Part shown: in pieces, positions 5,178 to 11,001 of the stretch | How positions within the stretch are numbered: position 1 is the stretch's first letter | Layout: every line of letters begins with the position of its first letter | Assembly: GCA_051657745.1 (NCBI GenBank) | Contig: JBOFLG010000198.1 | Location: 1-11,001 of the forward strand | Origin: JBOFLG01 sp051657745 | Lineage (GTDB): Bacteria; Actinomycetota; Actinomycetes; Actinomycetales; Dermatophilaceae | Length of the DNA stretch: 11,001 nucleotides | Direction of reading: 5' to 3' | The notes under the pieces: model-generated | What the model was told of the DNA's origin: nothing | Databases searched by the model: none | The model's input: the letters and a program-made list of their open reading frames with translations, nothing else | Program-made: the position numbers and the translations under genes

Positions 5178-6199
5178 TCCTGGGCGGTACGTGGTTCCTC
5201 GGGCGGACGCTCGCGGAGATGGCGTTGGCCCAGGGGTGGCAGGTGACATGTTTCAACCGCGGCCGGACCGGGCGGGATGTTCCTGGCGTGGAATCAATAC
5301 GGGGAGACCGGACCAGTCGGGCCGATATCGAACGGCTCGGTGAGCACGGCCCGTGGGATGCGGTAGTGGACACCAGTGTCTACGAGCCTGCGGATGCCGC
5401 CATGGCAACTCGAGCGTTGCGCGGGGTAGCAGACCGATATGTGCTGGTGTCGACGGTCTCGGCCTACCGCGGATGGCCGCACGAGCCGGTGGACGAGGAA
5501 TCGCCCCGATGGCCGTCGCATCCCGATGCCAGGGCATCGGACCCGGACCTGGCAGCGATGTCGGGCCCGAACGCGTATGGCACGTTGAAGTCAGGGTGCG
5601 AACAGGCGGTCACCGAGATCTCCGGAAACGGCGCATTGATCCTGCGTCCGGGTGTCGTCCTCGGCCCTCACGAGTACGTCGGGCGGTTGCCGGCATTGCT
5701 GGGCCGGGCCGCTCGCGGAGGCACGATGCTCGCCGCCGGAAACCCCGACCAACCGATCCAACCCGTCGATGTCCGTGACGTGGCGGGGTTCATGCTGCAT
5801 CTCATCGACACCAGCGTGACCGGGGCCTTCAACGTCGCCGCCCCAGCCGGGCATGCCACCTATGGCGACCTCCTGCAGGCGTGTGTCGAGGCGACGGGTT
5901 CGGATGCCGTACTGGACTGGGTCGACGCGGCGTGGTTGGCCGAGCAGGACGTGCGGCAGTGGTCCGAGGTGCCGCTGTGGCGAACCCCGGCCGGGACGTG
6001 GCAGGTGGACCCCTCCCGGGCGATCACGGCCGGGCTGACCTGTCGGCCGTTGCAAGAGACAGTCTTCGACACGTGGCGGTGGTTGCAGGTCGAGCAGCCC
6101 GTACCCCACGAACGCCAAGCGGAGCACGGCCTCGACCCCACCAAGGAGGCCCGACTGCTCCAGGCGTGGCGGCATGAGCAGTCGCTACGCAGTCGGTAG
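5165..6199 (+). CDS. NAD-dependent epimerase/dehydratase-like SDR
   Basis: The 344-residue extended/atypical short-chain dehydrogenase starts with the nucleotide-binding signature LLILGGTWFLGRTLAE, followed by FNRGRTGRD near residue 40, DAVVDTS at about 65, VLVSTVSAY at about 97, YGTLKS carrying the Tyr-x3-Lys pair at about 138-142, LILRPGVVLGPH at about 157, and a substrate-domain block ending in RPLQETVFDTWRW. The C-terminal tail with GLDPTKEARLLQAWR is typical of a group of actinobacterial reductases whose substrates are not known, so I do not assign a sugar. All catalytic residues are present and the frame is uninterrupted, unlike the genes to the left. ATG 5165 is preferred over ATG 5132 because residues before MNLL are not family-like. 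It is followed by a 152-base gap holding a broken gene end, then the FxLD methyltransferase. Confidence 0.85.
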   Translation: MNLLILGGTWFLGRTLAEMALAQGWQVTCFNRGRTGRDVPGVESIRGDRTSRADIERLGEHGPWDAVVDTSVYEPADAAMATRALRGVADRYVLVSTVSAYRGWPHEPVDEESPRWPSHPDARASDPDLAAMSGPNAYGTLKSGCEQAVTEISGNGALILRPGVVLGPHEYVGRLPALLGRAARGGTMLAAGNPDQPIQPVDVRDVAGFMLHLIDTSVTGAFNVAAPAGHATYGDLLQACVEATGSDAVLDWVDAAWLAEQDVRQWSEVPLWRTPAGTWQVDPSRAITAGLTCRPLQETVFDTWRWLQVEQPVPHERQAEHGLDPTKEARLLQAWRHEQSLRSR

Positions 6200-6355
6200 C
6201 ACCCGAGCCTGCGCTTCCGTGGTGAACACTTCGATGCGGTCACGGAGTTCAGCTGCGCGGCGATCAGCACCCCGGCCGCAGTCGTTCACGACCTTCACGA
6301 GCAGGTTCGCGGGGTTCGCACCTCGATCACCGATGACAGGAGACCCAACTGGTGA
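6200..6355 (+). pseudogene. Probable 3' end of a lost gene, coupled to the methyltransferase
   Basis: Right after the SDR stop, the same frame stays open for ~51 codons to TGA 6353-6355, which overlaps the methyltransferase GTG as GTGA. Codon positions show the coding pattern expected of high-GC DNA (third position most GC-rich, second least), and the peptide includes VVHDLHEQVRGVRTSITDD. There is no ATG, GTG or TTG in frame after the SDR stop, so it cannot start here. I read it as the tail of the gene that originally preceded the methyltransferase, now truncated by a junction next to the SDR stop. The reverse strand also gives a protein-like frame in this stretch (NPANLLVKVVNDCGRGADRR), so the direction is not certain. 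Family not recognised. Confidence 0.4.
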
Positions 6356-7668
6356 CATCGTCAACCGCCGCCGCTGACCAGTCGTACGCCGAGTTGCGTG
6401 CACAAATGGTCACGTATCTGATCGAGGCAACCGGCGACGCCCGTACGCCCACAGTGATCGCCGCACTCGGCAAGGTGCCGCGCCACCGCGTGATCGGCGA
6501 GGCGGACACCGCAGACCCGGCGATGACCTACGACGCCGAGAACATCGTGGTCACCAAGAAGGACACCGACGGCAACAACATCAGTTCGGTGTCGGCAGCA
6601 CGGATCCAGGCGATACAGCTCGAACAGGCTGACCTGCGCGCCGGCCACCGGGTCCTGGAGATCGGTTCGGGCGGCGTCAACGCCGCCTACCTGGCTGAGA
6701 TCGTCGGGCCCGACGGCCTTGTGGTCACCCTCGACATCGACCCCGAGGTCACCGCCCGCGCCAGCCGGTTCCTGGCCAGCACCGGATACGACCCGGTCGT
6801 GGTCACCGCTGACGGAGCGGGCGGCGCGCCGTGCTACGCGCCGTTTGACCGGATCCTGGTGACGGTGGAAACCGTCGATGTGCCGCCGGCGTGGTGGGAC
6901 CAGCTGGCCGATGACAGCATCATCATCGCGCCGCTGCGCATGGGGGGCATGACCCGCACCGTGGCACTGACCCGCGACGCGAGTGACCCCGACCTGCTCG
7001 CTAGCGACGACCTCCAACTATGCGGTTTCGTCCCGATGCAAGGCGCAGGAACCAACCCACAGCACCGGATCGTGCTCAACGGCGCTGCCGACTCGCCGGT
7101 GGCTCTCCGTCTTGATGGAGACACCTCCGAAGGCGCCGCGCATGGCCTGGATGCCGCAGGTCTCGCGGCTGCGCTCCACGAGCCACGGGTCGAACTCTGG
7201 ACTGGCGTCGAGATGGGCGCCAGCGAGTCATTCGAGCACCTCGACCTGTGGCTGGCCACCACCATCGCCCCGATGCTGACATTGGCGCCATCACGAGGAG
7301 CGGTCGACGCAGGCCTGGTCGCCTCCGCCCTGCCGTTCAACGCGCCCGCGCTTGCCCACGGCGCCTCATTCGCATATCGCACGGTCCGCCCGACGGGCGG
7401 CGCCGACGCATGCGAGATCGGCATCATCGGTCACGGCCCCGATAGCGACCGCGTAATCGCTCGGTACGCCGAGCAGGTCGCTGCTTGGGCGGTCCACCGG
7501 CCAGACAACGCCACAGTCACGGTGCGCCGACGCCGCAGCGACAACACCATCGGAGATACCGGGCGCGGCCCTCGCCGCCACGACCCGTTGGGCCAGCCGG
7601 ATTCCAAGCCCGCCGCTTCGCGCATGATTCGGCGCCCTCACACAGACATCACCATCTCCTGGCCGTAG
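6352..7668 (+). CDS. FxLD-system methyltransferase (PCMT-related)
   Basis: The 438-residue protein matches in layout the methyltransferase that accompanies FxLD-type lanthipeptides, a relative of protein-L-isoaspartate O-methyltransferases. SAM-binding motif I is VLEIGSGGVNAAYLAE at about 101-116, followed by VVTLDID at 124-130 and PFDRILVTV before PPAWWDQLA, then LRMGGMTRTVAL and GFVPMQGAG. The C-terminus ends in the characteristic TISWP. AGGAGA at 6338-6343 lies 8 bases before the GTG at 6352, a good ribosome-binding site. The segment at about residues 385-425 is Arg-rich and unlike the rest, possibly a local pair of compensating frameshifts, but the ending is back in frame. Family members are thought to modify an Asp in the ribosomal peptide. 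No precursor with an FxLD motif and no LanB/LanC-like gene is seen here, so it is an orphan in this window. Confidence 0.8.
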   Translation: MTSSTAAADQSYAELRAQMVTYLIEATGDARTPTVIAALGKVPRHRVIGEADTADPAMTYDAENIVVTKKDTDGNNISSVSAARIQAIQLEQADLRAGHRVLEIGSGGVNAAYLAEIVGPDGLVVTLDIDPEVTARASRFLASTGYDPVVVTADGAGGAPCYAPFDRILVTVETVDVPPAWWDQLADDSIIIAPLRMGGMTRTVALTRDASDPDLLASDDLQLCGFVPMQGAGTNPQHRIVLNGAADSPVALRLDGDTSEGAAHGLDAAGLAAALHEPRVELWTGVEMGASESFEHLDLWLATTIAPMLTLAPSRGAVDAGLVASALPFNAPALAHGASFAYRTVRPTGGADACEIGIIGHGPDSDRVIARYAEQVAAWAVHRPDNATVTVRRRRSDNTIGDTGRGPRRHDPLGQPDSKPAASRMIRRPHTDITISWP

Positions 7669-7669
7669 G

Positions 7670-7762
7670 CACCGTGTCGGCCTCGACGTCACCCACCAGA
7701 TCCACAAGGCTCACACGATCCTCGCGTTCTCGTGGGCCCCATCGCACCCCGAAACGCTCTGA
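7670..7762 (+). pseudogene. 3' end of an unidentified gene after the methyltransferase
   Basis: Two bases after the methyltransferase stop, in a different frame, about 30 codons with almost all G/C third positions encode RVGLDVTHQIHKAHTILAFS and end at TGA 7760-7762. No start codon precedes it in frame. It looks like the C-terminus of a gene whose front part was deleted at or near 7668. I do not recognise the family. A chance open stretch is possible given its length. Confidence 0.35.
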
Positions 7763-7970
7763 CCTTCCGGCAGCAGGTACGGCGCCCGAGCATTGCGGGC
7801 GGTTCCGCACGGGTTGCTGCAGCCACGAGCACGTCCCGCATCGCGCGCCGACAAACTGGCCGAGCATTCGCTCCGGTGGCGAGTTGATCACTGCCGCAGG
7901 CGAACACAGCGAGGATCCTGACGACCGGATGGGGCCGGGTCGCTGCCCCGAACCGGCCGCGTCGCCGCCC

Positions 7971-7994
7971 GACGGGAAGGTCGACGGGAAGGTC
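7971..7994 (+). repeat. Perfect tandem 12-bp repeat
   Basis: GACGGGAAGGTC occurs twice back to back, about 65 bases before the hsdM start. Two units only, so it may be a chance duplication or a binding site for a regulator of the restriction operon. Confidence 0.8.
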
Positions 7995-8047
7995 CTGTCG
8001 GTGGGCGGTGGGACGCTACTCGGCTGCCTCGGACCGCCCGGGCCAGC

Positions 8048-8054
8048 AGGAGGT
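8048..8054 (+). promoter_or_regulatory. Ribosome-binding site fixing the hsdM start
   Basis: AGGAGGT ends 5 bases before the ATG at 8060, a near-perfect Shine-Dalgarno. It favours ATG 8060 over the GTG at 8102, although homologues often begin at the residues equivalent to VITGELKS, which follow that GTG. Confidence 0.75.
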
Positions 8055-8059
8055 CCGAG

Positions 8060-9556
8060 ATGCCCACGACGCACCCCCGCCCGCTCACTAGGGTTGAGCG
8101 CGTGATCACCGGTGAACTGAAAAGCACGATCGACCGCGTCTGGGACTCCTTCTGGTCCGGCGGCATCAGCAACCCGCTGGAAGTGATCGAGCAGATCACC
8201 TACCTGCTCTTCATCCGCCGCCTCGACGACAACCAGACCCTGGCCGAGAACAAGGCCAACGCCACCGGCACGGATGTCGCGAACCCGGTATTCGCGGACG
8301 GCCAGGCCTACCTGCGGTGGAGCCGATTCAAGAACTCCTCCCCCGAGGTGATGCACGCCAGAGTCGCCGATGACGTGTTCCCGTTCCTGCGCACCCTCGG
8401 CGGCCGCACCACCTACAGCGACCACATGAAAGACGCCCGCTTCACCATCCCCACCCCAGCCCTGCTGAGCAAGGTCGTCGACATGCTCGACAACATCCCG
8501 ATGGCTGACCGCGACACCAACGGCGACCTGTACGAGTACCTGCTGTCCAAGATCGCCTCCGCCGGAGTCAACGGCCAGTTCCGCACCCCGCGCCACATCA
8601 TCGACCTGATGGTGGCGATGACCGCGCCGCAGCCCACCGACGAGATCTGCGACCCGGCCTGCGGCACCGGCGGATTCCTCGTCGCGGCCAGTGAGTACGT
8701 GCGCGAGACGCACCGTGAAGCACTGTTCGATTCGGCGCAGCGGGCGCACTTCCACCACTCGATGTTCCACGGCTACGACTTCGACTCCACGATGCTGCGG
8801 ATTGGCAGCATGAACATGCTGCTACACGGCGTCGAATCCCCCGACATCCGCTACCGCGACTCACTCTCCGAAGGCGCCGCCGGGGACGCCGAGAAGTACA
8901 CCCTCATCCTGGCGAACCCACCATTCGCGGGGTCGCTCGACTACGAAGCCACCGCCAAAGACCTGCAGCGCGTGGTCAAGACGAAGAAGACCGAACTGCT
9001 GTTCATGGCACTGTTCCTCAAACTGCTCCAGCCCGGTGGGCGCGCGGCGGTGATCGTGCCGGATGGTGTGCTGTTCGGGTCAAGTACCGCACACAAGACG
9101 CTACGGCGAACGCTCGTCGAGGAACAGAAACTGGATGCCGTGGTGAAGCTGCCGTCGGGCGTCTTCCGCCCGTACGCCGGGGTGTCGACCGCGATCCTGT
9201 TCTTCACCCGGACCGACTCCGGCGGTACGGATGACGTGTGGTTCTACGAGGTGCGCGCCGACGGATTCTCCCTGGACGACAAGCGCAACCCGGTGGAGGC
9301 GAACGACCTGCCCGACGCGCTCGCCCGCTGGCGGGATCGTGCCGGCGAGAAAGAACGTGCCCGCACCGAGCAGTCGTTCCTGGTGCCGAAGGCCGACATC
9401 GTCGCCCAGGGCTACGACCTGTCGCTCAATCGGTACAAGGAGATCGTCCACGACGAAGTCGAACACCGCCCCCCGCTCGACATCATCGCCGACATCGAGA
9501 CCCTCGAGGACGAGATCGCCAAGGGCCTCGCCGAACTAAAGGCGATGCTCTCGTGA
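8060..9556 (+). CDS. hsdM: Type I restriction-modification system DNA methyltransferase subunit (N6-adenine)
   Basis: The 498-residue HsdM starts with the helical N-terminal domain (DSFWSGGISNPLEVIEQITY, then LLFIRRLDD) and continues with the N6-adenine methyltransferase domain: SAM-binding motif I DPACGTGGFL at residues 198-207 and the catalytic NPPF at 286-289. The C-terminal region has the HsdM-type QGYDLSLNRYKE. In type I systems two HsdM and one HsdS form the methylase, which with HsdR also restricts unmodified DNA. All motifs are present and the length is normal. ATG 8060 follows a strong Shine-Dalgarno; if GTG 8102 is used the protein is 14 residues shorter. The TGA overlaps the hsdS GTG, so HsdM and HsdS are made in coupled fashion. 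Codon use is uniform and host-like. Confidence 0.95.
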   Translation: MPTTHPRPLTRVERVITGELKSTIDRVWDSFWSGGISNPLEVIEQITYLLFIRRLDDNQTLAENKANATGTDVANPVFADGQAYLRWSRFKNSSPEVMHARVADDVFPFLRTLGGRTTYSDHMKDARFTIPTPALLSKVVDMLDNIPMADRDTNGDLYEYLLSKIASAGVNGQFRTPRHIIDLMVAMTAPQPTDEICDPACGTGGFLVAASEYVRETHREALFDSAQRAHFHHSMFHGYDFDSTMLRIGSMNMLLHGVESPDIRYRDSLSEGAAGDAEKYTLILANPPFAGSLDYEATAKDLQRVVKTKKTELLFMALFLKLLQPGGRAAVIVPDGVLFGSSTAHKTLRRTLVEEQKLDAVVKLPSGVFRPYAGVSTAILFFTRTDSGGTDDVWFYEVRADGFSLDDKRNPVEANDLPDALARWRDRAGEKERARTEQSFLVPKADIVAQGYDLSLNRYKEIVHDEVEHRPPLDIIADIETLEDEIAKGLAELKAMLS

Positions 9557-10698
9557 CAACCCTCGGTGACGTGATGGTCAGCCGCGGCGGTTCCGTAGCT
9601 CCGAGCACGTTCCCCCAAGAGGAGTTCGAGCTCTATAGCATCCCGGCGCATGACCGCGGCGGACCGGAGGTCACTCTCGGATGCGAAATAGGATCGTCAA
9701 AACAGCTGGTGCAGCCGAGCGACGTAATGGTCTCGAAGATCATTCCGCACATTAGACGTGCCAGAGTTGTGGGTCCATCTCAGGGACGCCGCCAGATCGC
9801 CTCGGGCGAGTGGATCGTTTTCCGCGGCGACGCGTTCGATCCAAACTATCTTCGACATTTCTTGCTGAGCGATGACTTCCACGGGCAGTTCATGAACACT
9901 GTCGCCGGTGTAGGCGGCTCCCTTGTTCGGGCGCGCCCTGCCCAGGTCAAGGCAATTGGTCTTCCTCTTCCGTCACTGGCCGAGCAGCGGCGGATCGCGG
10001 CGATCCTCGACCACGCCGACGCCCTCCGTGCCAAGCGCCGCCAGGTCCTCACCCACCTCGACACCCTCACCCAATCAATCTTCCACGACATGTTCGGCGA
10101 CCATGCCGGCGAGATGGCCCGACTGGAGGAGGTCGCCATCGTCTCATCAGGGATCACCAAAGGGCGGAGGACCAGCGACCCGACGGAGTTGACGCCTTAC
10201 CTGGCGGTCGCGAACGTACAAGCTGGCTACTTGAAGCTTGACATGGTGAAGGAGATTCCTGCGACCGCGGCTGAGATCCAGCGCTACGCTTTACGTGATG
10301 GCGACCTCGTGCTCACCGAAGGTGGCGATCCAGACAAGCTCGGCAGGGGAACGGTGTGGCGAAATCAGTTGCCACTGTGCCTCCATCAGAATCACATATT
10401 TCGAGTTAGACCCGACGAGCATAAGGTTCTACCGGAGTATCTATCGACTTGCCTTGCGGGAGCCAATGCGCGAGACTACTTTCTGAGGAGCGCAAAGCAG
10501 ACAACTGGCATCGCATCGATCAACATGACCCAGTTGCGAGCAGCCCCAGTCTCGGTCCCGCCGATCACCCAACAGCTGCGCTTCTTGGACCGGATCGCTG
10601 CCGTCGCGGCAAAACTCCTGACTGTCCAAAGAGCGCAGGCTGCCGATGACGAGCTGTTCGCGTCCCTGCAGTCCCGCGCTTTCCGAGGAGAGTTGTGA
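9553..10698 (+). CDS. hsdS: Type I restriction-modification specificity subunit
   Basis: The 381-residue HsdS has the two-half design: target recognition domain 1 at about residues 1-136, a conserved helical spacer at about 137-185 beginning LPLPSLAEQRRIAAILDHAD and running to IFHDMF, target recognition domain 2 at about 190-333, and a second conserved helix from about 335 (VPPITQQLRFLDRIAAV). Each recognition domain reads one half of a bipartite DNA target. The start is GTG 9553 (VTTLGDV), overlapping the hsdM stop by GTGA; a longer open frame upstream lies inside hsdM. Its own TGA overlaps the next ATG. The recognition domains, especially around 10240-10500, are visibly richer in A/T than the rest of the operon, as expected for exchanged specificity domains. 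The DNA target cannot be predicted from this. Confidence 0.92.
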   Translation: MTTLGDVMVSRGGSVAPSTFPQEEFELYSIPAHDRGGPEVTLGCEIGSSKQLVQPSDVMVSKIIPHIRRARVVGPSQGRRQIASGEWIVFRGDAFDPNYLRHFLLSDDFHGQFMNTVAGVGGSLVRARPAQVKAIGLPLPSLAEQRRIAAILDHADALRAKRRQVLTHLDTLTQSIFHDMFGDHAGEMARLEEVAIVSSGITKGRRTSDPTELTPYLAVANVQAGYLKLDMVKEIPATAAEIQRYALRDGDLVLTEGGDPDKLGRGTVWRNQLPLCLHQNHIFRVRPDEHKVLPEYLSTCLAGANARDYFLRSAKQTTGIASINMTQLRAAPVSVPPITQQLRFLDRIAAVAAKLLTVQRAQAADDELFASLQSRAFRGEL

Positions 10699-11001
10699 TG
10701 ACCGGGCCTACCAGGGATCAGTACATGGCGCCGTGCTTGCGAGTACTCACCGACGGGGAGGTGCACCGCAGCCGCCAGCTTGTCGACGCCGCTGCCGATC
10801 TGCTCGGCGTCACCCTCGAGCAGCGTCAGATTCTCAACTCCTCAGGCAAGGAGGTATTCCGCAAGCGCGGAGGATGGGCACTGTTCCACCTTGCTCGCGC
10901 GCGCGCCGTGGAGCGGCCGGTTCGGGGCCACTACCGGATCACCGACATCGGCCGAAGGCTGCTCGCCAGCCACCCCGACGGGATCACCGAAGGGCACCTG
11001 A
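10698..11001 (+). CDS. Restriction endonuclease-like protein with Mrr N-terminal domain, 5' part
   Basis: ATG 10698 overlaps the hsdS stop (ATGA), and the frame is open to the end of the window (101 codons). The residues fit the Mrr_N winged-helix domain of Mrr-family restriction endonucleases: CLRVLTDGEVHRSRQLVDAA, a middle LGVTLEQRQILNSSGKEVF, then GWALFHLARARAVERP and RGHYRITDIGRRLL. In Mrr proteins this domain precedes a PD-(D/E)xK nuclease domain that cuts modified DNA; that part lies beyond the window, so nuclease activity is inferred. Tight coupling to hsdS implies it is made with the type I subunits. It could instead be a fused or separate regulator with the same wing domain, with hsdR following it. 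Confidence 0.75.
   Translation, partial: MTGPTRDQYMAPCLRVLTDGEVHRSRQLVDAAADLLGVTLEQRQILNSSGKEVFRKRGGWALFHLARARAVERPVRGHYRITDIGRRLLASHPDGITEGHL

Larger units (their letters stand above)
7763..8059. other. Intergenic region upstream of hsdM
   Basis: About 300 bases without a convincing gene on either strand. It contains a perfect tandem 12-mer (GACGGGAAGGTC twice, 7971-7994) and ends with the hsdM ribosome-binding site. It probably carries the promoter of the restriction operon, but no -35/-10 pair stands out. Long minus-strand frames cross it but are shadows of hsdM. Confidence 0.5.

Noticed and set aside
7649..8770. A 373-codon minus-strand open frame over hsdM and its upstream region
   Set aside because: It lies antisense to the well-supported hsdM; its composition is that of a high-GC shadow frame and no domain is recognisable.
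10780..11001. Plus-strand frame at the right edge in a different phase
   Set aside because: The frame starting at 10698 fits the Mrr N-terminal domain and overlaps hsdS, so this one is a shadow.
1..11001. CRISPR array, tRNA/rRNA genes, insertion sequence ends or transposase
   Set aside because: No regularly spaced repeats, no tRNA-like sequence, and no transposase or integrase domain were found; the repeats present are pieces of local genes.

Overview
This is GC-rich DNA with dense packing, GTG starts and repeated 4-bp GTGA/ATGA stop-start overlaps. It reads as a chromosome or mobile accessory region of an actinomycete; I cannot name the genus. There are three parts.

(1) Positions 1-4458, minus strand: a decayed operon. 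In order of transcription it holds an XRE-type helix-turn-helix regulator (4458-3394), an HD-domain phosphohydrolase (3381-2806), a scrambled stretch that keeps only the C-terminal third of a sugar nucleotidyltransferase (2553-2218), an intact NUDIX hydrolase (2221-1559), the N-terminal third of a UDP-GlcNAc 2-epimerase (1562-1147), the last part of an unidentified gene 'X' (about 984-842) and an intact PP2C-like phosphatase (845-27). Most of these joints still carry GTGA overlaps, so the genes were once one co-translated set. The middle is now a patchwork. A PP2C internal fragment and an X fragment are spliced together at 2554-2802. The 2-epimerase is cut where it meets a copy of the upstream region of the SDR gene found at 5165.

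(2) Positions 4459-7762: a divergent regulatory region with short repeats, a 75-aa CxCGW protein gene (4790-5017), a remnant of a second PP2C tail, an 89-bp duplicated region, an intact NAD-dependent epimerase/dehydratase-like SDR (5165-6199), and a methyltransferase of the FxLD lanthipeptide-associated type (6352-7668). Both flanks of the methyltransferase hold what look like 3' ends of deleted genes. No lanthipeptide precursor or dehydratase is visible.

(3) Positions 8060-11001, plus strand: a compact defence operon, hsdM - hsdS - a gene starting with an Mrr-type N-terminal winged-helix domain that runs off the window. All three are joined by 4-bp overlaps.

Two pairs of duplicated segments link the left edge of the window to 4985-5177: the small-gene/PP2C tails, and the SDR upstream region. 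This suggests that a locus of about 4-5 kb was tandemly duplicated and then eroded by short-homology deletions. The left part is best read as the wreck of a sugar-nucleotide/nucleotide-processing operon under an XRE regulator. The right part is an intact type I methylation/specificity module with a further restriction gene.
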